A DNA stretch of 26,359 bases, taken from positions 1-26,359 of the forward strand of contig DASPRN010000126.1 in assembly GCA_035624425.1 (NCBI GenBank), given 5' to 3'. The translations under genes and the position numbers were made by a program. Positions 14,737-24,571 of this stretch are shown here, one piece after another. Under the pieces are notes generated by a model. The model saw only the letters and a program-made list of their open reading frames with translations, was not told the DNA's origin and ran no database searches. Every line of letters begins with the position of its first letter. Within the stretch, counting starts at the first letter, position 1. Source of the stretch: AC-32 sp035624425. GTDB taxonomy: Bacteria > Actinomycetota > Thermoleophilia > Gaiellales > Gaiellaceae.

Positions 14737-14805
14737 TGCGCTTGGCGCAAAGGCTCTGGCGCCGTTCGGGCTCGCTCACAGTCGACAGCCTTGGCTCATT
14801 GAGCC
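14737..14805 (+). promoter_or_regulatory. Leader inverted repeats upstream of the multi-TM gene
   Basis: Two small inverted repeats lie in the 233-bp gap before ATG 14823. TGCGC-TTG-GCGCA is at 14737-14749. GGCTCA-T-TGAGCC is at 14793-14805, ending 5 nt before the AAGGAG. Upstream, TTGACT (14701-14706) followed 16 nt later by TAGGCG may be a promoter. The second repeat could be an operator or a small leader hairpin. Nothing else was recognised in this gap. Confidence 0.35.
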
Positions 14806-14810
14806 GGGGA

Positions 14811-14816
14811 AAGGAG
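14811..14816 (+). promoter_or_regulatory. Shine-Dalgarno site AAGGAG fixing start 14823
   Basis: AAGGAG lies 6 nt before ATG 14823. It decides this start over an in-frame ATG at 14661, whose 54 extra residues are arginine-rich and unlike the rest of the protein. Confidence 0.75.
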
Positions 14817-14822
14817 ACGATC

Positions 14823-15551
14823 ATGAGCACTCATGCCCACAGAGTTCGCGGGCTCGAACGCAGGCCTGCGGCTCACGTTCCGGGCACCCTGTCCGTCCGG
14901 CTGGCAGCCCTCGGAGGCGCGGTCTTCTTCGCGCTCTTCCTGGCGTTCGGCATCTTGACGAGGGGCACGCCGAGCATTACCGATTCCGGCCGAGACACCT
15001 ACAACTATCTCTCGGCTCACGACGGCCGTCTGCAGCTCGCGGCCGTGCTCTTCGGGCTTGCGATGCCCGCCGCTCTCTTGGCCGTGTCCGGCCTCTTTAG
15101 GGCACTGAGGGAGGCAGAGGGCGGAAAGGCGGGACTCGCTATCGCCGCGCTTGGCGGCGGCGTGCTGGCAGCGGCCAGCACGGTGACCGGAGCCCTCATC
15201 ATGGGGGTCACCGCGACGAGGATCGCCGAGATCGGCCCCGCCAACGCACACCTCTGGTGGACGATGTGCCTGATGAGCTTCGGCGCGATCTTGCTCGGCC
15301 TGTTGCTCCTGATTGGCGCTACCGCCGTCGTCAGCCTCGAGACCGAGCTCTTTCCTCGCTGGTTCGGGGTAGCCAGCGTCGTTCTCGCGCTGGTCTCGAT
15401 CGTCGGCGCGTTCGCTATCGGATACGCCGGCACGGGGATTCTGGCGGCCGCCGGTATCGCGCTGATACTCGACTCCGTCTGGATCTTCCTCGTCAGCTTC
15501 TTCCTGTGGCGCGATCCAGAGCTGGCCCTGTCAAGGGGGTCGTCCACCTAG
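14823..15551 (+). CDS. Conserved-type multi-TM protein, unknown function
   Basis: A 242-residue membrane protein. After a polar basic N-terminus (STHAHRVRGLERRPAAHVPG) there are about six hydrophobic segments, at about 28-46 (LAALGGAVFFALFLAFGIL), 72-93, 104-128, 143-165, 180-200 and 205-225. The first loop, ITDSGRDTYNYLSAHDGRLQ, is probably extracellular. Nothing catalytic is visible. The pattern resembles DUF4386-like or other small actinobacterial membrane proteins, but I do not recognise the family. It is an isolated + strand gene with its own promoter-like leader, between the transsulfuration lyase and the cbs-bolA-grx operon. The codon choice is a little less GC-extreme than that of its neighbours. 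Confidence 0.85.
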   Translation: MSTHAHRVRGLERRPAAHVPGTLSVRLAALGGAVFFALFLAFGILTRGTPSITDSGRDTYNYLSAHDGRLQLAAVLFGLAMPAALLAVSGLFRALREAEGGKAGLAIAALGGGVLAAASTVTGALIMGVTATRIAEIGPANAHLWWTMCLMSFGAILLGLLLLIGATAVVSLETELFPRWFGVASVVLALVSIVGAFAIGYAGTGILAAAGIALILDSVWIFLVSFFLWRDPELALSRGSST

Positions 15552-15695
15552 GCGTCCTCGGGTGACACTTGCGCACGCCGGCGGCGGCGACGTCCGTCGC
15601 GCAATCACCGCTGTGACGATCAGCGACGTGCGGCGGCAGCTCTCCGCAGCTTCGGCAGCAATTGCCCCAGGCATGGCCCGGGACTTCTAACGCGG

Positions 15696-16043
15696 TCAGG
15701 CGAGGGCGACTACCCGCTCTTCGGCGTGATAGCCCTCGCCGAGCTTGTCGGTCAGCGTGCGCTCCAGCTCGCCGCTCTGCTCGAGTTCCTCGACGATGTC
15801 GGCGCCGCCGATCAGCTCGCCGCGGACGAAGACCTGCGGGATCGTCGGCCAGCCGGAGAGCGCCGACAGCTCCTGGCGGATCGCCGGGTCGGGGAGGATG
15901 TCGACCGCGGTGACCGGTGCGCCGGCCCGGCGCAGGGCGTCGAGCGCGCGCTGCGAGTTGCCGCACATCACGAACTGCGGCGTGCCTTTCATGAAGAGCA
16001 CGACGTCTTCGCGCTCGATGATCTCCTGCAGCTGGTCCTTCAC
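15696..16043 (-). CDS. Monothiol glutaredoxin (Grx4/GrxD type) with CGNS site
   Basis: A 115-residue monothiol glutaredoxin. The family's KGTPQF...CGFS stretch appears as MKGTPQFVMCGNS, with Cys27 and Ser30 kept but Phe29 replaced by Asn. WPTIPQVF (65-72) holds the cis-proline TIP, and GGADIVEEL (79-87) is the glutathione-binding GG-D motif. Such proteins bind a [2Fe-2S] cluster with glutathione or another thiol and pair with BolA to traffic Fe-S clusters or sense iron. The start GTG overlaps the BolA stop by 4 nt. It is the last gene of the MFS-cbs-bolA-grx run. Actinobacteria often use mycothiol or other thiols in place of glutathione, so the cluster co-ligand is open. Confidence 0.94.
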   Translation of the reverse strand: MKDQLQEIIEREDVVLFMKGTPQFVMCGNSQRALDALRRAGAPVTAVDILPDPAIRQELSALSGWPTIPQVFVRGELIGGADIVEELEQSGELERTLTDKLGEGYHAEERVVALA

Positions 16044-16264
16044 TTGGCTCCCTTCGTCGAGATCCGCAACTCGTGAATGGTGCCATCCGCGAGCGGGGCC
16101 GCGAGCGCGTCGTAGACGAGCCGGTGCTGCTCGACGAGCGAGAGGCCCTCGAAGCGCGGGCTCACGACGCTGACCTGGAAGTGGTCGCCACCGCCGGTTC
16201 GGTCCTCGACCGACACCTCGCCGCCGGGAAAGGCCTCGCGGAGGAGTTCCTCGAGCCGGTTCAA
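16040..16264 (-). CDS. BolA family protein
   Basis: A 74-residue BolA-like protein. The fold signature is visible in order: an N-terminal helix MNRLEELLREAFP, EVSVEDRTGGGDHFQVSVVS (beta strands with the DH-F-V core), FEGLSLVEQHRLVYDALA (the helix-turn-helix-like segment with the conserved RH-VY), and ELRISTKGA. The start is TTG at 16264, whose last two bases lie inside the TGA of cystathionine beta-synthase. It partners with the glutaredoxin encoded immediately downstream to form a [2Fe-2S]-bridged heterocomplex in other organisms. The tight TTGA and GTGA overlaps on either side indicate coupled translation. Confidence 0.94.
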   Translation of the reverse strand: MNRLEELLREAFPGGEVSVEDRTGGGDHFQVSVVSPRFEGLSLVEQHRLVYDALAAPLADGTIHELRISTKGAK

Positions 16265-17646
16265 CGGTGCGCGAGGTATTCGAGCAGGTCGGAACGCGTG
16301 AGCATCCCGGTCGGCTTGCCGCCCGACGCGACGACGACGGCTGGGCTGCCGCCCGTGAGCGCGGCGAAGACCTCGTCGACCGACTCGTCGGCCTCGACCG
16401 CCGCCAGCGGCGGCTGCATGGCCGCGGCCACGTCCTCGTTGACCGCCTCGGGGTTGCGGAAGACGCGGTCGAGCAGCCCGCGTTCCTCGAGCGCGCCGAT
16501 GACGTCCGCCAGCGAGCCGGCCGACCCGTGCCGCATCACCGGCAGCTGGGAGATCGAGTACTCGCGCATCAGGTCGATCGCCGCGCCCACCTTCTCGTGC
16601 GACTCGATCGTGACCAGGTCGGGCAGCTCGCCGTCACGGCTCTTGGCACGCAGCACCTCCGCTACCTTCGGCGCCGGCTCGCGGCGCTCGAGGAAGCCGA
16701 GCTCGATCAGGTAGTTGTCGTCGAAGAACTTCGACAGGTACGAGCGGCCGCCGTCCGGGAAGAGGGTGACGACGGTCTTGCCGGGGCCTAGCTCCTTCGC
16801 GATCTCGATCGCCGCCCACGCGGCGGTGCCGCCCGAGCCGCCGACGAGCAGGCCTTCCTCGCGGGCCAGGCGCCGCGCGGTCAGGAACGAGTCGCGGTCG
16901 GTCACGGTCACCCAGCGGTCGACCACCGACTGGTCGAAGGTCTGCGGGTAGAAGTCCTCGCCGATCCCCTCGACCAGATACGGGTGCTGCTCCTCAGGCC
17001 CGGAGGTGTAGATCGAGCCCTCCGGGTCGGCGCCGACGATCGTCAGGTCCGGCGCCTGCTCCTTCAGGTACCGCGCCGTGCCGGTGATCGTGCCACCGGT
17101 GCCGACCGCGATCACGACGGCGTCCAGCTCGCCGGCCGTCTGCTCCCAGATCTCCGGCCCGGTCGTCTCGTAGTGGGCGCGCGGGTTGGCCTCGTTCCGG
17201 TACTGGTCGGGCTTGAACGCGCCGGGGATCTCCTCGGCGAGCCGGTCCGAGACGGAGTAGTAGCTCTCCGGCGACTCGGGCTCGACCGCGTACGGGCAGA
17301 TGATCACCTCGGCGCCGAAGGCCTTGAGCAGCGAGATCTTCTCGCGGCTCATCTTGTCCGGCATCGTGAAGATGCACTTGTAGCCCTTGAGCGCGGCGAC
17401 GATCGCGAGGCCCGTGCCGGTGTTCCCGGAGGTCGGCTCGACGATCGTGCCGCCGGGCTTCAGCTTCCCGTCGCGCTCGGCCGCCTCGACCATCGTGATC
17501 GCGATCCGGTCCTTGATCGAGCCGCCCGGGTTGAGGAACTCCAGCTTGGCGAGCACCGTCGCGGCGCCGTCGGGCACGATCTGCTGCAAACGGACGAGCG
17601 GCGTGTTCCCGACCAGCTCGAGCAGCGTGGGGTAGTCCCGCGGCAT
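16261..17646 (-). CDS. Cystathionine beta-synthase (PLP domain plus CBS domain pair)
   Basis: A 461-residue enzyme. Residues 1-~320 are the fold-type II PLP domain of the cysteine synthase family. LVGNTPLVRL is at 11-20, the cofactor lysine Lys45 is in NPGGSIKDR, PTSGNTGTGLA binds the substrate carboxylate, and GTGGTITG binds the PLP phosphate. Residues ~340-461 carry two CBS motifs (VGAAIDLMREYSISQLPVM and the closing GKPTGMLTRSDLLEYLAHR), which separates it from plain cysteine synthase. It would condense serine (or O-acetylserine) with homocysteine to cystathionine. No heme-binding N-terminus is present, and bacterial CBS domains may bind adenylates. ATG 17646 is chosen; a TACGCT box ends 8 nt upstream. 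It leads the bolA-grx pair and complements the lyase at 13444-14589. Confidence 0.94.
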   Translation of the reverse strand: MPRDYPTLLELVGNTPLVRLQQIVPDGAATVLAKLEFLNPGGSIKDRIAITMVEAAERDGKLKPGGTIVEPTSGNTGTGLAIVAALKGYKCIFTMPDKMSREKISLLKAFGAEVIICPYAVEPESPESYYSVSDRLAEEIPGAFKPDQYRNEANPRAHYETTGPEIWEQTAGELDAVVIAVGTGGTITGTARYLKEQAPDLTIVGADPEGSIYTSGPEEQHPYLVEGIGEDFYPQTFDQSVVDRWVTVTDRDSFLTARRLAREEGLLVGGSGGTAAWAAIEIAKELGPGKTVVTLFPDGGRSYLSKFFDDNYLIELGFLERREPAPKVAEVLRAKSRDGELPDLVTIESHEKVGAAIDLMREYSISQLPVMRHGSAGSLADVIGALEERGLLDRVFRNPEAVNEDVAAAMQPPLAAVEADESVDEVFAALTGGSPAVVVASGGKPTGMLTRSDLLEYLAHR

Positions 17647-17654
17647 CCGGGTCA

Positions 17655-17660
17655 AGCGTA
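17655..17660 (-). promoter_or_regulatory. -10 box TACGCT before cystathionine beta-synthase
   Basis: TACGCT on the minus strand ends 8 nt (TGACCCGG) before ATG 17646, inside the 26-bp gap after the MFS stop. No Shine-Dalgarno site is visible there. This suggests that cbs-bolA-grx has its own leaderless promoter in addition to any read-through from the transporter. Confidence 0.45.
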
Positions 17661-17672
17661 ACGCGCGGACGC

Positions 17673-19136
17673 CTAGGCTCTGGCGGGCTCGGCTTCGGCT
17701 TCCGCCACCGGCTCGCGCGCGTGCGTCCCCCGCAGCAGCACGAACGCGAGTAGCGCGCCGAGCAGTGCAAGCGCGATCAGCGCCCAGAAGGCGTGCTGGT
17801 ATCCCGTCGTGTAGACCTGCGCGACGGTGCCGCCGCTTCGCAGCGACGTCTTCAGGTTCGAGTTGACGTACGAGGTGACGACCGTCGAGGCAATCGCGAC
17901 TCCGATCGCGCCACCGATCTGCTGGCTCGTGTTGATCAGTCCCGAGGCGAGCCCGGCTTCCTGCGGCGTGACCTGTGAGAGCGCGGCGATCGTCACAGGA
18001 ACGAACCCGAACGCCAGGCCGAGCGCGAAGATCACGTACGGCGGCAGCAGGTCGGGCCAGAAGTGTCCGTCGACCGGCAGCTGCGTGTACCAGAGCATCG
18101 AGGCGGCCAGGATCAGCATTCCGAGCGTGATCACCGGCCGCGGGCCGAACCTCGTCGTCAACGCCTGGGCGACTCCGGCCCAGATCACCGTCGTCCCCGC
18201 AGTCGCGAGGAAGGTGACGCCGGTCTTGAGCGCCGACCAGCCGAGGATCTGCTGCACGTAGAGCGTGAGCACGAGGAAGTTGGCGAAGATCACGGCGCCG
18301 AGCAGGAAGCCGACGATGTTCGCCGCGAGCAGGGAGCGGATCCGGAAGATCCTGAACGGCATCAGCGGGGCACCGCTCCGCGTCTCGATCGCGACGAAGA
18401 CGGCCAGGATCGCGACCGAGGCGAGCAGGAGCAGGATCGTGCGCGCGGAGCCCCAGCCGACGTCGGGGGCCTTCGAGATCGCGTAGACCAGCAGCGCGAG
18501 ACCGCTGGTGACCGTGACCGCGCCCGCGGCGTCGAAGCGGCGATGGCCGAGCTCGGCGCGGCTCTCGGGCACGAACGGCAGCGTCAGCGCACCGACGAGC
18601 ACGCCGACCGGGACGTTGACGTAGAAGATCCACTGCCAGCCGAGGTACTTGACCAGGATCCCGCCGAAGAGCACGCCGGCCGCGGCGCCGGAGCCGCCGA
18701 GCGCGCCCCAGATCCCCAGCGCCTTGTTGCGCTCGGCGCCCTCGCGGAAGGTCGTCGTCACGATCGAGAGGGCGGCCGGCGAGATAATCGCCGCGCCGAT
18801 CCCCTGCACGGCGCGAGCCGAGATCAGGACTGCGATGCTGCCCGAGAGGCCGCAGACGAGCGAGGCGACCGTGAACAGCGTCAGACCGACGAGGAAGATC
18901 AGGCGCCGGCCGAGGAGGTCGGCCATCCGGCCGCCGAGGAGCAGGAAGCCGCCGAACGTGATCGAGTAGGCGATCAGCACCCACTGGACCGTCGTCTCGG
19001 TCACCTTCAGGTCCTTCTCGATCGACGGGATCGCGACATTGACGATCGCGACGTCGAGGACGGTCATGAAGAAGGCGGCGCCGACGATCGCGAGCGTCAG
19101 CCACTTGCGTGAGTTTGCTTCCATCGGGCGCGACAT
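17673..19136 (-). CDS. DHA2-family MFS drug exporter (EmrB/QacA-like, 14 TM)
   Basis: A 487-residue drug:proton antiporter. WLTLAIVGAAFFMTVLDVAIVNVAIPSI is TM1 with the family motif D1 (LDxxIVNVALP). ITFGGFLLLGGRMADLLGRR is motif A, and the later GIGAAIISPAALSIV and LGIWGALGGSGAAAGVLFGG are motifs B and C of DHA2 exporters. Fourteen TM segments fit the length. The substrates are likely lipophilic cations or secondary metabolites and cannot be told from sequence. Two ATGs compete: 19136 (MSRPMEANS) and 19124 (MEANS). I prefer 19136 because a TAGAGT box ends 11 nt before it; the choice is uncertain. The 71-bp gap from 19124 to the secreted glycosidase start serves divergent promoters. Confidence 0.9.
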   Translation of the reverse strand: MSRPMEANSRKWLTLAIVGAAFFMTVLDVAIVNVAIPSIEKDLKVTETTVQWVLIAYSITFGGFLLLGGRMADLLGRRLIFLVGLTLFTVASLVCGLSGSIAVLISARAVQGIGAAIISPAALSIVTTTFREGAERNKALGIWGALGGSGAAAGVLFGGILVKYLGWQWIFYVNVPVGVLVGALTLPFVPESRAELGHRRFDAAGAVTVTSGLALLVYAISKAPDVGWGSARTILLLLASVAILAVFVAIETRSGAPLMPFRIFRIRSLLAANIVGFLLGAVIFANFLVLTLYVQQILGWSALKTGVTFLATAGTTVIWAGVAQALTTRFGPRPVITLGMLILAASMLWYTQLPVDGHFWPDLLPPYVIFALGLAFGFVPVTIAALSQVTPQEAGLASGLINTSQQIGGAIGVAIASTVVTSYVNSNLKTSLRSGGTVAQVYTTGYQHAFWALIALALLGALLAFVLLRGTHAREPVAEAEAEPARA

Positions 19137-19147
19137 TCCGGGCGCGA

Positions 19148-19153
19148 ACTCTA
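19148..19153 (-). promoter_or_regulatory. -10 box TAGAGT for the DHA2 exporter
   Basis: TAGAGT on the minus strand ends 11 nt before ATG 19136 and 23 nt before ATG 19124. With a start point about 7 nt downstream of the box, the first ATG would have only a few leader bases. The spacing is a little longer than in the other TANNNT cases here. Confidence 0.35.
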
Positions 19154-19195
19154 TGGCTCTTGTGGGGCCGCCGTGTCGGCTGGAACACTGCATGG

Positions 19196-21474
19196 ATGTT
19201 CGGGGTCCGCGTTTCATCCTGTCGCACGGCGGGGCGCGCCGGGATCGCGCTCGCAGTCGGCGCGCTCGCCGCCGCGGTGTGCGGCGCGCCGGCGGGCGCC
19301 CTTCGAGCACCCGGAGCCGCGGGTTGTCCGCAGCCTGCGCCGGATCCGGCCTATGCGGCCTCCGTGAACGCCGCGCTCGCCGCCAAGCAGGACGTCTGGG
19401 GGAACCAGCTCCTGGCCAGTCCGGCCGGCCCGACCTACGCCGCGGCGGCCGGGTACCTCCGCCCGCTGCTGCTCGTCGGCCCGCCCCTCGGCTCCGCGCC
19501 GCACCGGCTGACGCAGTCAGGCGTCTACTACCTCGCCTTCGGCCGGCCCGCGGAAGGCCGCCACCCCCGCACGATCGACCTGCACGTCGCCGACGGGAGT
19601 CAGATCGTCTCCGAGCGAGCCACCGGAACGAGCCTCTCGGTCGATGTCGGCGAGGGCCGCTTCGAGCGGTACGGGTCGTGCCTCGCGCGCCTCGCGCCGG
19701 CCAGGCTCGGCGGCGGCTACCTGCCGATCCTGGAGACGGGCTACGTCGACCGCGGCGGCGTCCACTACCGGCAGGAGTCCTTCGCGACGCGGATCCCGGG
19801 AGCGCGCCGGCTCGTCAGCTTCGTCCGCGTGACGATCGACCCGCGCGGCTCGGGAATCGCCGCGGCGCGGGCCCGCTTCACGGTCAGCCGGGGTGACGGG
19901 CATGGACGCCGGTCGCTCACGTACTCGACGCCGGGCACCAAGCCCCGGATCGTCTACGTCGCCTGGCCCTCCGGCGCGCTGCCCTTCCGGGTCAACGGGG
20001 CCGCCTACCGCAGGGCGAGGCGCTCGGTCGGCGCCTACTGGAACCGCCGGCTCGCGGCGGGAGCCCAGCTCGTCGTCCCGGAGCGGCGGGTCTTCGACGC
20101 CGAGCGGAACCTTCTGATCCAGAACCTGGTGCACTCCTGGCGCTACAGCCTCGGCAACTCGTACGAGCGCTTCTCGTGGGAGCTGATCGACGCCGCCGAG
20201 GTGATGGGCGCCTACGGGTTCACCGGCACCGAGCGCTCGATCGTCGAAAGGGCGTTCCAGAGCCCGACCGTCTTCCCCAACCGGGCGGTGGGGGAGGAAC
20301 TGGACGGCACGGCCGACTACTTCCGGCGGACCTGGGACGGGAGCCTCGTCGAGCAGGTGACGCCGGGTCTCCGTCACGATCTCGACGAGCTCGAGTACGA
20401 GCTCGACAACGACGGAAGCGGCCTGCTCTTCCGCGAGCCGTTCGGCGTCGACATCCAGACTCCGGTCTACGGCCTGCACGACCAGGCGCTCGTGTTGCAG
20501 GGCCTGCGCGGGATGGCCTGGGTCTGGGCCGTGACCGGCCACGCGCCGCTTGCCGCCCAGGCGACCTTGATCGCCGACCGGCTCGACGCCGGCCTTCGCG
20601 CCGCCGTCGCCGCGTCGGACTCGTGGCTTCCCGACGGCTCGCTGTTCGTCCCGGTCACGCTCCTGGACGGCCAGCCGCCGCCGTTCGACGCGCTCACCGG
20701 CTCGCGCGACGGCAGCTACTGGAATCTCGTGATGCCCTACGCGCTCGCGTCCGGCCTCTTCGCGCCCGGGAGCTCCGAAGCGCAGGGCGTGCTCGACTAC
20801 CTGCTCGGCCACGGCTCGCGGCTGCTCGGCCTCGTCCGCTTCCGCGCCTTTCCGAACGCGGGCAAGCCGGGGTACCGCGCGCCAGGGTCGGACGACGTCT
20901 ACGGGACGAACGTCTCGCGCTTCCTCGCGGACGAGGGCCAGGCCGACCAGCTCGTGCTCAGCCTCTACGGGAAGCTCGCCGCCGGCATGACGCCGAACAC
21001 GTTCGTCTCGGGTGAGGGCTCCACGATCGGGCCCGTCGAAGGCGAGTACTACCGCTCGATGTTCCGGCCGCCGAACAGCGCGAACAACACCTTCTTCCTC
21101 GAGACGCTGAAGCTGATGCTGGTCCACGAGACGCGCGACGCGCTCGGTACGCCCGACGGCCTCGAGCTCGGGTTTTCGACGCCGCGCGCCTGGCTTGCGC
21201 CCGGGAAGCGGATCGCCGTCCGCAGCGTGCGGACGAGCTTCGGCCTCCTTTCGTACACCCTCGACGCCGAGGCCGGCTCGATCCACGCGGTGGTCGACGT
21301 GCCGGGGCGCGTGGTGCCGCCGATCCTGCAGCTGCGGCTGCGCCTGCCTCCCGGCGAGCGGATCTCGGCGGTGGTGCTCGGCGGGAAGGCGTTCGACCGG
21401 TTCGCACCCGACACGGGCACGATCGATCTCTCCGGCCTGCACGGCCGCCTCGACCTGGCGGTGGCGGTAACCAG

Positions 21475-21478
<4 letters not shown>
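19196..21478 (+). CDS. Large secreted six-hairpin glycosidase-like protein, unknown substrate
   Basis: A 760-residue exported protein. Residues 1-~36 form a signal peptide (GRAGIALAVGALAAAVCGAPAGA). Residues ~50-290 are a beta-rich domain (for example GYVDRGGVHYRQESF, ARRLVSFVRVTIDP). Residues ~300-650 are helical with repeated aromatic-acidic motifs: NLLIQNLVHSWRYSLGNSYE, EELDGTADYFRRTWDGSL, DGSYWNLVMPYALASG and EGEYYRSMFRPPNSANNTFF. This layout fits an (alpha/alpha)6 barrel glycoside hydrolase or lyase. A C-terminal beta domain (~670-760) follows. I do not recognise a named family. ATG 19196 is chosen because the signal peptide then begins near the start. It stands between a drug exporter and purH without operon partners, and its TAG shares CTAG with purH. 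Confidence 0.85.
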
Positions 21479-23006
<1,528 letters not shown>

Positions 23007-23010
<4 letters not shown>

Positions 23011-23546
23011 GCGATCAACCCGCGGACGACCTCCGGCAGGAGGCGGTGCTCGACCGACTGAACGCGGGTGCGCAGGCTCTTCGCGTCGTCGCCCGGGAGC
23101 ACGGGCACGCGCTCGGCCGCGATCACCGGCCCGCTGTCGATGCCGCCGTCGACGTAGTGGACGGTGGCCGCGGTCTCGGGCACGCCGGCCGCCAGCACGT
23201 CGTGGATCGGGTGGGGGCCGGGGAACTCCGGGAGCGGGGCGGAGTGCGTGTTGATCACGCGGCCCGGGAAGCGCTCGAGGAAGCAGGGCCGGAGGAGGTG
23301 CATGTACCCGGCGCAGACGATCAGGTCGACGCCGCGCGCGGCCAGCCAGTCGGCCATGGCAGCGTCGCGTGCTTCGCGATCGGGGTAGTCGTCGAGCTCG
23401 AAGACGGCCGTCGCGATCCCGGCCTGCTCGGCACGCTCGAGGGCGCGCACGCCGGGCGTGTTGCTCGCGACCGCGACGATCGGCAGGCCCGCATCGATCA
23501 GCGCCTGCAAGTTGGTGCCTTCGCCGCTGACGAGGACGCCGATCAC
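23007..23546 (-). CDS. purN: Phosphoribosylglycinamide formyltransferase PurN
   Basis: A 179-residue GAR transformylase that formylates GAR with 10-formyl-THF. IGVLVSGEGTNLQALID carries the GxGSN-type phosphate loop as SGEGTNLQ. LIVCAGYMHLLRPCFLERF, then GRVINTHSAPLPEFPGPHPI holds the catalytic Asn-His region. TVHYVDGGIDSGPVIAAERV contains the conserved HxVxxxxDxGPII motif with its Asp. The usual SLLP(A/S)F(P)G appears as SAPLPEFPG. The start is GTG 23546, which overlaps the purM TGA by 4 nt. The length is slightly under the family norm of about 190-210. Confidence 0.97.
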
Positions 23547-24445
23547 GTGAGCCGCCCGATCACGAGCGAGCCTTCGGGCGCTTCGGGCACGACCGCGCAC
23601 ATGCCGATCCCGAGGTTGAAGACCCGCCGCTGCTCGGCCTCGTCGACGGCGCGCTCGTCCAGCCAGGCGTAGACCGGCGGGCGCTCCCAGGCGTCCCAGT
23701 CGATCTCGGCGGTAACGCCCTCGGGGAGAACTCGTGTGAGGTTGCCGAGGATCCCGCCGCCGGTCACGTGCGCGAGCGCCTTCACGTCGGCCTCGGCACG
23801 GAGGTGGCGCACCTCGTCCAGGTAGAGCCGGTGCGGCGCGAGCAGCAGGTCGGCGTCGAAGTCGCCGTCGCCGACGAGCTCGCGGACGAGCGAGAAGCCG
23901 TTCGTATGCAGCCCGGAGGACGGGAGGCCGAGGACGAGGTCGCCCGGCTCGCAGCGTGAGCCGTCGATCAGGTCGTCGCGCTCGACCAGCCCGACGCACG
24001 TGCCCGCGAAGTCGAGCTCCTCGTCGCGGTAGACGCCCGGCAGCTCGGCCGTCTCGCCGCCGATCAGCGCGCAGCCGGCCTCGCGGCAGACCTCGGCCGC
24101 GCCCTCGACCAGCTCCGCGACCTGCTCGAGGTCGAGCCGGTGCGCGGCGACGTAGTCGAGGAAGAACAACGGCTCGGCCCCGGTCGTGAGCACGTCGTCG
24201 ATGCAATGCGCGGCCAGGTCGCGGCCGGCGTCCTCGAGGCGGCCTGCGCGCCGCGAAAGAATGAGCTTGGAGCCGACGCCGTCGGTCGAGGCCGCGAGCA
24301 GCCGCCGCTCGTCGAGCGGGTAGAGCCCCGCGAACGCGCCGAACCCCTCCGCGCCGGTCGACTCGACCGCCGCCTTGAGGCGCGAGACCACCTCCTCGGC
24401 CGCCGCCAGCGAGACTCCCGCCTCCTCGTAGGTCTTGGCCCTCAC
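23543..24445 (-). CDS. purM: Phosphoribosylformylglycinamidine cyclo-ligase PurM (AIR synthetase)
   Basis: A 300-residue AIR synthetase that closes the imidazole ring using ATP. TYEEAGVSLAAAEEVVSRLK is the standard opening, STDGVGSKLILS the ATP/substrate loop, and HCIDDVLTTGAEPLFFLDYV the conserved core. IGGETAELPGVY, SSGLHTNGFSL and HVTGGGILGNLTRVLP complete the signature. It is about 40 residues shorter than the E. coli enzyme, through compact loops and a short C-terminus, but all motifs are present. The start is GTG 24445, with a TAGACT box ending 7 nt upstream. It heads the purM-purN-purH operon and is divergent from the VOC gene. Confidence 0.97.
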   Translation of the reverse strand: MRAKTYEEAGVSLAAAEEVVSRLKAAVESTGAEGFGAFAGLYPLDERRLLAASTDGVGSKLILSRRAGRLEDAGRDLAAHCIDDVLTTGAEPLFFLDYVAAHRLDLEQVAELVEGAAEVCREAGCALIGGETAELPGVYRDEELDFAGTCVGLVERDDLIDGSRCEPGDLVLGLPSSGLHTNGFSLVRELVGDGDFDADLLLAPHRLYLDEVRHLRAEADVKALAHVTGGGILGNLTRVLPEGVTAEIDWDAWERPPVYAWLDERAVDEAEQRRVFNLGIGMCAVVPEAPEGSLVIGRLT

Positions 24446-24452
24446 TCGGGCG

Positions 24453-24458
24453 AGTCTA
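24453..24458 (-). promoter_or_regulatory. -10 box TAGACT of the purMNH operon
   Basis: TAGACT on the minus strand ends 7 nt (CGCCCGA) before GTG 24445, with no Shine-Dalgarno site between. The hexamer is identical to the one before the phosphoesterase at 2931. It implies a leaderless purM transcript. Confidence 0.5.
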
Positions 24459-24538
24459 AAGCCCAGGCTCGACGGCTCCGGCCCAGGAGGTGTCCGCCTC
24501 TGCAGCCGACCGGGATCAACGACTGTGCAGGAACCATT

Positions 24539-24568
24539 GCAACCGCGCGGAAACCTTGCGGCGGTTGC
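24539..24568 (+). promoter_or_regulatory. Inverted repeat immediately upstream of the VOC gene
   Basis: GCAACCGC (24539-24546) and GCGGTTGC (24561-24568) form a perfect 8-bp inverted repeat around 14 nt, ending 3 nt before ATG 24572. No Shine-Dalgarno site or TANNNT box precedes this ATG. The repeat could be an operator between the divergent VOC and purM genes, or an RNA hairpin at the translation start. Confidence 0.5.
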
Positions 24569-24571
24569 TAC

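Noticed and set aside
15552..15695. Terminator between the multi-TM gene and the glutaredoxin
   Set aside because: The 144-bp gap has only short imperfect inverted repeats and no T tract; nothing strong enough to call.
16261..19227. 988-residue minus-strand frame suggesting an MFS-CBS fusion
   Set aside because: The part upstream of 17646 is the wrong frame of the DHA2 exporter; only the cystathionine beta-synthase portion is real, starting at its own ATG.
24481..24571. Possible riboswitch before the VOC gene
   Set aside because: Only one simple inverted repeat is present; no known aptamer core (cobalamin, TPP, SAM, purine) could be matched.
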